From positions 88,142 to 125,928 of the forward strand of contig PMCS01000029.1 of NCBI GenBank assembly GCA_003154195.1: a stretch of DNA of 37,787 nucleotides. The letters are read 5' to 3'. Below the pieces are notes generated by a model. That model made no database searches. It was not told the DNA's origin and saw nothing but the letters and a program-made list of their open reading frames with translations. The DNA is from Candidatus Omnitrophota bacterium. GTDB lineage: Bacteria > Omnitrophota > Gorgyraeia > Duberdicusellales > 4484-171. Numbering within the stretch: the first letter of the stretch is position 1; every line of letters begins with the position of its first letter. Both the position numbers and the translations under genes were made by a program. Of the stretch, positions 14,786 through 22,751 are shown in pieces.

Positions 14786-15142
14786 TCATTTACTCAAAAT
14801 CATCTTTACCGAAACCAGCAAAAGAAAGAAACCGAATAATTTACGCAACAGGTTATCATCGATTTTAGCGGCATATTTGGCGCCGATGAAGCCGCCGATA
14901 AAAAATCCCGCGCAAATTAAAATCGCCAAATCAAGCTTTACATTGCCCTTGCGGTAATATTCCAGCGCCGCCAACAACCCAATCGGCGGCACCAGGATTG
15001 CCAGCGTCGTTCCCTGAGCCAGATGCTGGGAAAAACCAAAAAGATACACCAGCGCCGGGATTAGAATAATTCCGCCGCCGATACCAAAGAATCCCGCGAA
15101 AATTCCGGCAACCAGGCCTAAAATTATATAAAAAAACCACAT
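14786..15142 (-). CDS. TauE/SafE-family half-size transporter
   Basis: Translation from the ATG at 15142 gives 118 residues. This start is chosen because GGGGGT precedes it and because the upstream in-frame extension is polar and lacks a ribosome-binding site. IILGLVAGIFAGFFGIGGGIILIPALVYLFG is the hallmark motif of the sulfite exporter TauE/SafE (DUF81) family. QGTTLAILVPPIGLLAALEYYRKGNVKLDLAI and GGFIGAKYAAKIDDNLLRKLFGFFLLLVSVKM complete one repeat of the fold. Full-length members have two such repeats, so this protein probably works as a dimer. Substrates are organic sulfonates or other anions; not determinable here. Confidence 0.85.
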   Translation of the reverse strand: MWFFYIILGLVAGIFAGFFGIGGGIILIPALVYLFGFSQHLAQGTTLAILVPPIGLLAALEYYRKGNVKLDLAILICAGFFIGGFIGAKYAAKIDDNLLRKLFGFFLLLVSVKMILSK

Positions 15143-15354
15143 ATTTACCCCCGATTTTTTAGAATATTGTTCTCCCGCCGCGTTTATTTTTGGCGCCATT
15201 ATCGCCGGACTGAAAATGCCACGGCAGCCCGCACCGGAATACAGTTGAAGGATAAAGCCGTGGAACTTTATATAGCATTATACCCTTTCTATAAAAAAGT
15301 AGGCAAGAAAATATTTTGCGGCGGCCGGATAAATCAGAAAATACATTTTCTGAT

Positions 15355-16635
15355 TTAAGGGAATTTAAATAATTTAAAAATGAACGACCAAAGTGGCGGC
15401 AGAATCAGCATAGCGGTAAGAACAATAAGAACAACAGTAGTAATCCACCCTACGATATTTTGTAAAGAATTGTTAACGTATTTACCCATAATCTTTTTAT
15501 TGTTGACCATAATAATCATGGAGATAAGGACCACCGGTAAAAGCATCGCGTTGACGATTTGCGTCCATATTGTAATAGGAATAAGCGGAGCGTTGGGCAA
15601 CAATATGATAACTACCGCCACCACCATGATAAAACTGAACAACGCGTAAAACTGCGGCGCTTCGTTAAGTTTTTTATTGATTCCCGCCTCAAACCCGAAA
15701 GCTTCACAAACATAAAACGCCGTGGCTAACGGCAGGATTGTGGCGGAGAATATCGAAGCGACAAAAAGCCCGAAAGCAAACAGCTCAGAAGCAAAAGCTC
15801 CGGCAAACGGCTTTAAGGCGATTGCCGCGTCTTTAGCTTCATTAATCACTATATGGTTTTTATACAGCGTGGCGGAACAGGCGACGATGATAAAAAAAGC
15901 CACGACCACCGTAGCGATGCAGCCGATGACAACATCCCAGATAACGAATTTATAATCTTCCATTTTAATCCGTTTCTCGATAACCGCCGATTGCATGTAA
16001 AATTGCATCCAGGGAGCAATGGTCGTACCGATAATGCCCAGGACCATGCTTAAATAATCTTTATCGAAACGCATTCCCGGGGTTAAAAATTCTGCGGCGA
16101 TATTATTCCAATCCGGTTTAGCGAAAATCGCCGAAACGATATAAGACAATAAACAAAAACTGAAAAGCAAAAATATCCTTTCCGATGTTTTATAATTTCC
16201 CCTTACCACCAGGATCCATACGGCGATGGCGGCAATCGGCACAGACATATATTTACTGATGCCAAATACCATCATACTGCCGGCGACCCCGGCAAATTCC
16301 GTAGCGGTATTGCCGATATCCGCGGCAACCAAACCTAAAAATATAAAGAAAGTTATTTTTACGCCGAAGTTTTCCCGGATCAGGTCAGCCAGGCCCTTGC
16401 CGGTAACAATCCCCATGCGCGCGTTCATCTCCTGGACTACTATCAGGGCGATAAAGGACGGGATCAGCGTCCAGAGAAGTTTATAGCCGTAAAGCGCGCC
16501 GGCGACCGAATAGGTAGTGATACCTCCGGCATCATTATCGACGCTGCCGGTGATGATACCCGGGCCTAGGATACTTAAAAATAAGAGGGTATTTTTTAAC
16601 GCCGGATTTTCTTTAAGCTTTTCGAAATATTTCAT
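15355..16635 (-). CDS. NRAMP-family metal transporter with non-canonical metal-site motifs
   Basis: The protein has 426 residues and eleven or so membrane helices. GPGIITGSVDNDAGGITTY (24-42) aligns with the first unwound helix of NRAMP transporters, but the metal-binding DPGN is replaced by DNDA. In the sixth helix the MPH motif is replaced by APW (TTIAPWMQFYMQSAV, about 204-218). Such changes mark the NRAMP-related clades thought to carry other ions (for example magnesium) rather than manganese or iron. An MgtE_N/CBS sensor gene lies upstream on the same strand, supporting a magnesium-type role by inference. The ATG directly abuts a structured repeat and has no Shine-Dalgarno. Confidence 0.85.
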   Translation of the reverse strand: MKYFEKLKENPALKNTLLFLSILGPGIITGSVDNDAGGITTYSVAGALYGYKLLWTLIPSFIALIVVQEMNARMGIVTGKGLADLIRENFGVKITFFIFLGLVAADIGNTATEFAGVAGSMMVFGISKYMSVPIAAIAVWILVVRGNYKTSERIFLLFSFCLLSYIVSAIFAKPDWNNIAAEFLTPGMRFDKDYLSMVLGIIGTTIAPWMQFYMQSAVIEKRIKMEDYKFVIWDVVIGCIATVVVAFFIIVACSATLYKNHIVINEAKDAAIALKPFAGAFASELFAFGLFVASIFSATILPLATAFYVCEAFGFEAGINKKLNEAPQFYALFSFIMVVAVVIILLPNAPLIPITIWTQIVNAMLLPVVLISMIIMVNNKKIMGKYVNNSLQNIVGWITTVVLIVLTAMLILPPLWSFIFKLFKFP

Positions 16636-16692
16636 AATGAAACTTCACCGAACGCAAGCCCAAAGGGCGTAGCGAGAGGTGGTAGTTGAATT
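16636..16692 (+). repeat. ATGARACTT structured repeat (copy 3) abutting the NRAMP start
   Basis: AATGA-AACT-T-CACC, then GCCC-aaa-GGGC, then GGTG-GT-AGTT-GAATT. AACT pairs with AGTT and CACC with GGTG. The first base directly follows the start codon of the transporter gene (read on the opposite strand). A unit-specific hairpin TATCCAAAATC/GATTTTGGATA (16692-16739) follows. Confidence 0.85.
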
Positions 16693-16738
16693 ATCCAAAA
16701 TCGTGGGAGCGCTTAGAGCGCGACCTCAGATTTTGGAT

Positions 16739-16795
16739 AATGGGACTTAGCCGAACACAAGCCCAAAGGGCGCAGTGCGAGGCGGTAATCGAATT
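16739..16795 (+). repeat. ATGARACTT structured repeat (copy 4)
   Basis: AATGG-GACT-T-AGCC...GCCC-aaa-GGGC...GGCG-GT-AATC-GAATT, arranged directly after copy 3. A short ACCCCC-aaa-GGGGGT hairpin follows. Confidence 0.8.
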
Positions 16796-16809
16796 ACCCC
16801 CAAAGGGGG

Positions 16810-16941
16810 TTTGAAACTTCACCGAACTTCCCGAACAGCCTAGATATCGTGAAAATCTCTTCGATATTTTCACGAAGCAGTTCGGGACTCCGCTTACACT
16901 CCGCAAGCCCAGAGGGCGTAGCGAGAGGTGGTAGTTGAATT
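16810..16941 (+). repeat. ATGARACTT structured repeat (copy 5) with a nested insertion
   Basis: The element begins TTTGAAACTTCACCGAAC and ends GCAAGCCC...GAGGTGGTAGTTGAATT as in copy 3. About 75 bases (16828-16902) are inserted between these halves. The insert has its own palindromes: TCGTGAAAAT/ATTTTCACGA and CCCGAAC/GTTCGGG. Confidence 0.75.
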
Positions 16942-16942
16942 T

Positions 16943-17011
16943 CCCGCCTGCGCTACGCTCGGCAGGATCCCTCTTCCTTAATATAATTATCTGGGGAGGC
17001 GGTGAACCCCC
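16943..17011 (+). repeat. GGCGGG hairpin module (copy 1)
   Basis: CCCGCC...GGCAGGATCC is followed by CTTCCTTAATATA...TATCTGGGGAGGCGGTGAACCCC. The same arrangement follows repeat copies at 26005-26059 and 28369-28404. A further head-like TGAGACTTTATC lies at 17030-17041, next to the stop of the CBS gene. Confidence 0.7.
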
Positions 17012-17047
17012 GAACATAGTGAGGGGGTCTGAGACTTTATCTAAGTT

Positions 17048-18346
17048 CTAGCTGGCCTCTTCCGTTTCCTGCCGGATGCGGGGGAATACCGTTTCGAACG
17101 CGTCCTTCATCGTGATAATCCCCTGCATTTTATTATCCTTGTTGACTACCGGCACCACGGTAAAGTCATATTTATAAAATATCTCCGCTACTTCCTTGAC
17201 ATTAGTGTTGACTTTGACTTTTGTGACGCGCTTACGCATAAATTCATAGACGATTTTTTCCGGCGGTGCGGTCAGCAGCTGGCGCAAAGTCACCACGCCG
17301 ATCAAAGCATCCTTTTCATCGATAATATATACGTGATAAATCGATTCTTTCTTCTTCGATTCGCCACGCACCCGCTCCAGCACCACCCCTGCGGTTTCGT
17401 TATGCCGGGCGGTAAGGAACTCGGTGTTCATGATACTGCCGGCAACATGGCTGGAGTGCTGAAGCAATTCACGTATTTGCTGGGATTTTTCTTTGGGTAA
17501 CCCCGCAAGGAGCGAGTGGGTTTTACTTTTTGACAATTGAGAGAGAAGGTCTACCGCCTCATCCGTATCCATATTATTGACAATATTGAGCAAGCGGTTA
17601 GGCTCCAGCATTTCCGCCATCTGAGTTTTGACCTTGGTAGGTAATTGCTGGAAGGTATCCCCGGCAACCTCGCTGTCCATAAAATTAAGTATCGCGATAC
17701 GCTCGTCAGTTCCCAAATCGCTTACGATATCCGCGACATCAGCCGGGTGTAATTCCGAAAGATGAGAATGCTTTACTTTAAGAGAAAGGGCTTCCGCGCC
17801 GATGGAAGAAGTGATCGGCTGAACGAACTTCCAGGAAATAAACTTATCCGTGAGCTCATAGTCGGAAACCAGCTTCACGATAAACTTTAAAAAATTAAGC
17901 CAGCCTAAACGCCGGGCGATACCGGTAATGCCAATATCCATATGGGCAACCCATAGACAACCCGCTTCCTGTAAAAAATGCAGGTCGTTTACCCGCACAA
18001 TTTTTGACCCGGAAATATCGACGATCTGTTTGTCCCAAAAGGTATCTTTAAGTAAAATCTCGCCCTCGGGCAGCTTAAACTCCTGAGCGAATATCTCCGG
18101 CAGGCATTCCACAAAAATTGCTTTTTCTTCTTCGATTTTTTTTACTTGTTTCCAGGGGAGATAAAACTTTTTATTGCTCCAGGATTTACGCATCACTACC
18201 GCGCTGGCTTTGGGATACATCTCTTTTAGCGTAGCGCAGATATCTACCGTGGTGCCGATTTTTTTTCCCGTGGCGGAATCAATCACCGGTATCTTGATGA
18301 TTTGCGAGAGAAAAATAAAAGTTTTGGGGGTAATGATGTTATTCAT
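17048..18346 (-). CDS. PRC-barrel / MgtE N-terminal / CBS-pair protein (metal sensor partner)
   Basis: Translation from the ATG at 18346 gives 432 residues; an earlier ATG at 18400 lies inside the predicted promoter. Residues about 5-130 contain two PRC-barrel-like units (IPVIDSATGKKIGTTVDIC; ISGSKIVRVNDLHFLQ). About 180-300 form the MgtE N-terminal domain (HPADVADIVSDLGTDERIAILNFMDSEVAGDTFQQLP, MDTDEAVDLLSQL). About 310-425 form a CBS pair (HVYIIDEKDALIGVVTLRQLL; VVPVVNKDNKMQGIITMKDAF). In MgtE channels the N and CBS domains sense cytosolic magnesium. Here they occur without the channel, next to the NRAMP-like gene. A soluble regulatory partner is the simplest reading. Confidence 0.88.
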   Translation of the reverse strand: MNNIITPKTFIFLSQIIKIPVIDSATGKKIGTTVDICATLKEMYPKASAVVMRKSWSNKKFYLPWKQVKKIEEEKAIFVECLPEIFAQEFKLPEGEILLKDTFWDKQIVDISGSKIVRVNDLHFLQEAGCLWVAHMDIGITGIARRLGWLNFLKFIVKLVSDYELTDKFISWKFVQPITSSIGAEALSLKVKHSHLSELHPADVADIVSDLGTDERIAILNFMDSEVAGDTFQQLPTKVKTQMAEMLEPNRLLNIVNNMDTDEAVDLLSQLSKSKTHSLLAGLPKEKSQQIRELLQHSSHVAGSIMNTEFLTARHNETAGVVLERVRGESKKKESIYHVYIIDEKDALIGVVTLRQLLTAPPEKIVYEFMRKRVTKVKVNTNVKEVAEIFYKYDFTVVPVVNKDNKMQGIITMKDAFETVFPRIRQETEEAS

Positions 18347-18370
18347 AATGAGACTTAGCCGAAAAATAAG
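18347..18370 (+). repeat. Head-only copy of the ATGARACTT repeat
   Basis: AATGAGACTTAGCCGAA directly follows the start codon of the CBS gene as read on the opposite strand. The closing half (GTAGTC) is missing and the promoter region follows instead. Confidence 0.6.
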
Positions 18371-18385
18371 TATCAATAAAATGGT

Positions 18386-18413
18386 ATTATACAATACCAA
18401 TAATAATCCACAA
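18386..18413 (-). promoter_or_regulatory. Predicted promoter of the CBS/NRAMP genes
   Basis: -35 TTGTGG (18413-18408), 16-bp spacer, perfect -10 TATAAT (18391-18386). The transcript would start near 18379 and carry the repeat head as most of its 5' leader. Confidence 0.65.
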
Positions 18414-18450
18414 CACTATTTTGGGGGGATGTCCGGAATTTTCCACTTTT

Positions 18451-20175
18451 CTAAAATTCAGCGCTGGCGCTTAAATAAGCGTGCATGCGGTTTCCATCGG
18501 AAGGGGTTCTGCCGCAAGGGTAGGCAACTTCGGCACGCAAAGATAAAACCCGGCCGGGGTTAAAAATAAACCCGTAACCCCAGCCTTTAATGGTTTGTTT
18601 ATTTTTATCTTCCCCGGCGGTATCGTTATACCAGATTGTGCCCCAGTCATAAAAAATAATCCCGCGTAAGGCTTGATACAATTGGTCTGAGGAAAAAGGA
18701 ATTTTTATTTTCTCCGGTAAAAAATATAAGGGGAAGTTCCATTCCACGCCGGCGCTGAATCCTTCATCGGCGGAATACTCCGCCGCAGGGTAAGACCGCA
18801 CATTGGATATTCCCCCGATTTGAAATTGTTCACAGGATAAAAGCCTGTAAGACGACAATTGTAATTGGCTTTTCACGAAAAGAAAGCCGGAAAACGGCAG
18901 GGGCTGTAACCGATAAATACCAGCACAGGTTTTGATAAATTTCGCTCCCCCGCCTTCCCGGGTAGCCATGGGGTCACGGCCGGGCGCACCACCGAGAATA
19001 TGGGGGATACCAAAATCTTCTTCACAAACGACAATCGTGCGGCCAAAATTATCCTGGCTATCCCAATCAAGCCCAAGTTTAGCCATTCTTACCTTATCCC
19101 GCGAAGTTAAGACTTGCGCCGTATAATTATAGATGTTTTTATAATCAAAACCCGGGTTTACCTTAAAGATTATCCTCTCCCCTTCGATTAAAGTTTGTGC
19201 TAAGGATAAATTGCCGATTTCCGATTTTCCTTCGATACGCAAACTCTTATATTCACGGCCTAATTTTATCTTATTCCATAAATACGACGCGCTTATTTCC
19301 CGAGTACCGCCCAGCGGTAGTTTATAGCCGCAGCTTTCTAATTCATAAAACGCGCCTTTGGAACCCTGAAATTTTAAATATAATTTATCCTCTCTTCCCA
19401 AAAAATTATTGTGCTTAACGGTTGCGGCGTAACGATTTTTTTCGATAAAACGCGAACCGTAGTTATCGTAATCGAACCCGATATGCCACGGCAGGCGGTC
19501 GCGGACATCTACGATGATGTCGGTCTCCCCCGGCTCCCTGCCGGGGACGAGCGCGGCCTTGGCGGCGACATCGGGCTGTTCATTCCAATACCGCAAAGAT
19601 TTTAATAAATCATAATAATTAAAAACTTTGAATTTTTTGGCCCTCAGCTTTTTTTCGATTTGGCCGGTGGAAAAATAGCGGTTGCCTTTTATCTGCGTAT
19701 CACCGGTTTTACCCTCCATGACAATGATCGCGACCAAACCGCCGGTGATATTTTGGGGAGGAAAATAGGCCCGGGAAGTAAGATAGCCGCGCTTGCGATA
19801 CTGGGCAGTCAATAAATCGCAGACTTTTTCAATATCGGCAAGCGAAAGATATTTATTTTCGCGGGCAGCAGCAATACGGCGGACTATTTTTTCGGGAATC
19901 AGGTGGCAGCCCTGGATTTCGATTTTTTTGACAAAAAATTTTTTCTCTTCCCGGCGCCCTTTCTCTTCCTTTTTAGATACAGCCTCTTTCTCTACTGTTT
20001 TTTCCTTAATTATGCGGTTTTCCAACTCTCGTTCTTTTTGTATCTCGTTTTCTTGTTTTTGCAGGCCGCCGGCAGTTTGCGAAGATGAAAGCGCTCGCGG
20101 ATAAACCGGCGGGATATCAAATAAAAGAAAGAGCGCGGTTATCCCAAAAACTGTATTCAAACTGTTTCGACGCAT
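18451..20175 (-). CDS. Two-partner secretion outer-membrane translocator (TpsB, FhaC/ShlB family)
   Basis: The protein has 574 residues. After a signal peptide comes a Lys/Glu/Arg-rich coiled linker (about 40-75). A POTRA region follows (VKKIEIQGCHLIPEKIVRRI; LTAQYRKRGYLTSRAYFPPQNI; GLVAIIVMEG), then a second POTRA-like repeat (IKGNRYFSTGQIEKKLR) and a beta-barrel to the C-terminal phenylalanine. GFDYDNYGSRFIEKNRYAATVKHNN and IIFYDWGT are barrel motifs. The tip motif of loop L6, usually VRGY/F, reads VRSY here (GGISNVRSYPAAE). It sits just downstream of the tpsA-type gene and should export it to the surface. The start overlaps the recurrent TTAACCGGAAAAATGCG motif, so its ATG is repeat-derived. 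Confidence 0.9.
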   Translation of the reverse strand: MRRNSLNTVFGITALFLLFDIPPVYPRALSSSQTAGGLQKQENEIQKERELENRIIKEKTVEKEAVSKKEEKGRREEKKFFVKKIEIQGCHLIPEKIVRRIAAARENKYLSLADIEKVCDLLTAQYRKRGYLTSRAYFPPQNITGGLVAIIVMEGKTGDTQIKGNRYFSTGQIEKKLRAKKFKVFNYYDLLKSLRYWNEQPDVAAKAALVPGREPGETDIIVDVRDRLPWHIGFDYDNYGSRFIEKNRYAATVKHNNFLGREDKLYLKFQGSKGAFYELESCGYKLPLGGTREISASYLWNKIKLGREYKSLRIEGKSEIGNLSLAQTLIEGERIIFKVNPGFDYKNIYNYTAQVLTSRDKVRMAKLGLDWDSQDNFGRTIVVCEEDFGIPHILGGAPGRDPMATREGGGAKFIKTCAGIYRLQPLPFSGFLFVKSQLQLSSYRLLSCEQFQIGGISNVRSYPAAEYSADEGFSAGVEWNFPLYFLPEKIKIPFSSDQLYQALRGIIFYDWGTIWYNDTAGEDKNKQTIKGWGYGFIFNPGRVLSLRAEVAYPCGRTPSDGNRMHAYLSASAEF

Positions 20176-20187
20176 TTTTCCGGTTAA
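20171..20187 (-). repeat. TTAACCGG-AAAAATGCG motif supplying the tpsB start codon
   Basis: The minus-strand motif TTAACCGGAAAAATGCG lies in the short gap between the two secretion genes. Its ATG is the start codon of the downstream gene. Confidence 0.65.
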
Positions 20188-20194
20188 TTCTTTC

Positions 20195-22579
20195 TTACCG
20201 CTGGTTTTGCGGGGAAAAATAATTATCGCTGAACCAGGATGATGGGCGCTCTAACCCGGCAGCGCGTAAACCTGAAGTATCAATAAAATCGCGGGGCCGG
20301 TTAAAATAAATGTTACTGCCTTGAAGCGCGGGGAATTTAAGTTCCCCTTTTTCGTAAACACGGCTATCCCGGATTATCAGATTAGGGTTATCGGCAATTA
20401 AGGATTCGCGCGCCGGCAAAATCAGGATGTTTTCGAGAATTTGCAGTAACCGGTATATTCCTTTATCTTTATCCTTTTTGCTACTGCCGTCCGGAAACAA
20501 AGCACCATCCGACAGCTCGCCGGATTTTTCCCGGCGTTCGGCAACCGGCGATAAATTATTTTTGCTCTTAATCAGTAAAAAAATATTGCCGCCTTCGGTA
20601 ACAATATCGGCATTTTTATCTATACCGCTTTCGGCTTCTAATCGAATATCTCCTTGTTTAGAAAGAATATCAAAATTTAAGATAATCCTGGGCGCGGTTA
20701 TTTCGATGTTACCAAAGCCGGTATTTTTAACGGCGTATCCCCAATTATCCCAATCGCTCAAAAGCAAATCCGAAGCGTTGGATATTTTAATCGCGCCGGT
20801 CGCCGCCAGCCGCGTTATTCGCGCGCAAAGTTTATTTACCTTTACCTTAACAACCTCCTTTTCGCCGATTGCCGCGTCGCTGGACATAATCAAAGTATCG
20901 CCGCGAATATTTAAAAAGCTTGTGCCATTACCATTGATCCGACCGCCGGCGCTTAGCTTAATCGAGCCCAAACCGGCATCGAGTAAGCCTAATTCGATAT
21001 CGCCGTCGGCCCGTAGCGTTATTGCCCCGTTTTCGCCAAGCACCTGGGCATTGCCGACTTGTTTGATGCTGCCGAGAGAATCTTTATCCAGATAACCGGC
21101 ATCAAAATTTATATCTTTAGCGGCCTTGATTGTTGTTGCCATACCCTGAATAATATCATCGCCGGCGGTCAAATCAATACCGCCCTGGTTGGAGATAAGA
21201 TCATTATTAATCAATAAATTATTACTGTTTGAATCCTTTGCTTCACCGACGTTTAAGGAAATATCATCTAGAGCGCTAATAAGCGAATTAACCGACAAAG
21301 AGGATTGCGTAGAGAGAGTAATTTTCCCGGCATAATTAATAAGCCCTGCGCCATCGATGGTAAGCGTTTTTGAATTATTAATGAGTATCTTTCCGGAAAG
21401 GGTGTTAACGCCGCTAAGCCGGGAAATTTCTGTTTCTAAAGTATTGTTAGATCCGATGCCGGTGGCTGCGGAAAGCTTAGCGGTGTCGGCAATGATATTT
21501 AAAGAATTACCATTATTATCGATAAGCCCACCTTTTAAACTTATTAACGTAGCGGTATCAAGCGCGTGGATTTCTCCCAGAGAGAAATCTTTTTCGCTTT
21601 GCGCCGTGATACTGCCGGATTGCATAATCCCGCTATTGCTGACCGGAGATCCATCGGCTCTTAAAATAATCTGGCCGTCGATGTTATCCAAAGTCTGCGC
21701 TTCGATGAGGCCGGAATTATTCACCGCGTAGTCAAAAACATCGTTTAAAGAATTGGCATCAATGATGACCCGGCCCTGGTTTGCTGAAATTTTACCGCTT
21801 GTTTTTATATTATCCTTTATTTTCTTTTTATCCGGGCCGTTAATTTTACTTTCTACCGCTTTGTCCACCATCACGCTGATTTGGCCGGCCGGGTCTAAAT
21901 CAAGGGTGATTGCCTGGCCCGTAGCCAAAACAATCGTACCTGAATTTGCCGTAATCGTCCCCGGGTTGTCGATTGCGCCGGCTAACAGACAGATAAATCC
22001 GCCGGCAGTATTGGTAGAAAGTGAACCCTGATTGATAATATAGCCGGTTTTGCCGGAAAATTTAAAATCATTGCTTAAAAAATCCTGGTCGGCGATATCC
22101 AAGGTAGAAGCAACCAAGCCGGCGGCGTCAACTTTGCAGCCGGAACCAAAAATTATCCCGTTGGGATTGATTAAAAAAATTTGGCCGTTAGCAGATAATG
22201 TGCCGAGAATCGAAGAGTAATCTTTTCCTACCACCCGGTTTAAGACAATCGAAGCCGGGCTAATCTGGTTAAACCGGACAATTTCCGATTCACCGATAGA
22301 AAATGAGTTGTAATTAACGATTAGCTTGTCGCTGGAAACATTTACCGTAAGGGTATTTCCTTCCGATTTGAATTCCGCCTGGCCGGACGTTATATCTTTA
22401 ACCTGGACCTGAGATAGGGAAAAAACACAAGGAGAAATAAATGCGGAGATAAATAATAACAGCGTAATTTGCAGACTATTCTCAGTGCTGTGCTTTAATT
22501 GCGAAGCGCCTCGCCGGTGCTTAGCCTGAAAATTACGGAATCCGCCAAAATTATAATTTTCTTGTTGTTTTAACAACAT
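20195..22579 (-). CDS. Two-partner secretion exoprotein (TpsA, filamentous haemagglutinin N-terminal domain)
   Basis: The protein has 794 residues. A long n-region (about 35 polar residues) precedes the hydrophobic signal (LQITLLLFISAFISPCVFS). The TPS domain spans about 57-180, with NSFSIG (91-96), VVGKDYSSILGTLSANGQIFLINPNGIIFG (NPNG at 138-141) and AGLVASTLDI. The remainder is a run of short beta-helix repeats (for example GGLIDNNGNSLNIIADTAKLSAATGIG, GGRINGNGTSFLNIRGD). The C-terminus lists peptides such as NIYFNRPRDFIDTSGLR. The protein is short for an adhesin. It has no recognised toxin or cysteine-rich domain, so adhesion or matrix formation is the likely role. Confidence 0.9.
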   Translation of the reverse strand: MLLKQQENYNFGGFRNFQAKHRRGASQLKHSTENSLQITLLLFISAFISPCVFSLSQVQVKDITSGQAEFKSEGNTLTVNVSSDKLIVNYNSFSIGESEIVRFNQISPASIVLNRVVGKDYSSILGTLSANGQIFLINPNGIIFGSGCKVDAAGLVASTLDIADQDFLSNDFKFSGKTGYIINQGSLSTNTAGGFICLLAGAIDNPGTITANSGTIVLATGQAITLDLDPAGQISVMVDKAVESKINGPDKKKIKDNIKTSGKISANQGRVIIDANSLNDVFDYAVNNSGLIEAQTLDNIDGQIILRADGSPVSNSGIMQSGSITAQSEKDFSLGEIHALDTATLISLKGGLIDNNGNSLNIIADTAKLSAATGIGSNNTLETEISRLSGVNTLSGKILINNSKTLTIDGAGLINYAGKITLSTQSSLSVNSLISALDDISLNVGEAKDSNSNNLLINNDLISNQGGIDLTAGDDIIQGMATTIKAAKDINFDAGYLDKDSLGSIKQVGNAQVLGENGAITLRADGDIELGLLDAGLGSIKLSAGGRINGNGTSFLNIRGDTLIMSSDAAIGEKEVVKVKVNKLCARITRLAATGAIKISNASDLLLSDWDNWGYAVKNTGFGNIEITAPRIILNFDILSKQGDIRLEAESGIDKNADIVTEGGNIFLLIKSKNNLSPVAERREKSGELSDGALFPDGSSKKDKDKGIYRLLQILENILILPARESLIADNPNLIIRDSRVYEKGELKFPALQGSNIYFNRPRDFIDTSGLRAAGLERPSSWFSDNYFSPQNQR

Positions 22580-22597
22580 CTTCCCGATTGATTAAGT

Positions 22598-22617
22598 GAA
22601 TTATTTCACAATAATTC
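22598..22617 (-). promoter_or_regulatory. Operator-like inverted repeat ahead of the tpsA gene
   Basis: GAATTATT (22598-22605) and AATAATTC (22610-22617) are perfect inverted repeats around TCAC, 18 bases upstream of the start codon. A TTGACA (22623-22618) adjoins it, but no good -10 box lies at the right distance. It may be a repressor site or a leader hairpin. Confidence 0.45.
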
Positions 22618-22721
22618 TGTCAATTGGTAAACCTGCATCGGGCTAAATCAAGGAGTCCCACACGAGGAGTAAAAATTAGCCGAAATGTCATTCCGCAGTT
22701 TTCACATTGATGAGGGCTTAA

Positions 22722-22751
22722 ATCATACTACATTTTGGGTTATTATGTCAA
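22722..22751 (-). promoter_or_regulatory. Predicted promoter of the two-partner secretion operon
   Basis: -35 TTGACA (22751-22746), 18-bp spacer, -10 TATGAT (22727-22722). The -35 box overlaps the TGA stop of the upstream pabB gene. The transcript would carry a leader of about 135 bases. Confidence 0.65.

Noticed and set aside
16691-17017. Open frame of 108 residues on the minus strand between the NRAMP and CBS genes
   Set aside because: It is made entirely of repeat copies, which shows as an internally repeated peptide (NYHLSLRPLGLR / ITASHCALWACVR), and it has no ribosome-binding site.
22594-22623. Second promoter with TTGACA just ahead of the tpsA start
   Set aside because: No acceptable -10 box is found at 16-19 bases, and the start codon follows too closely.
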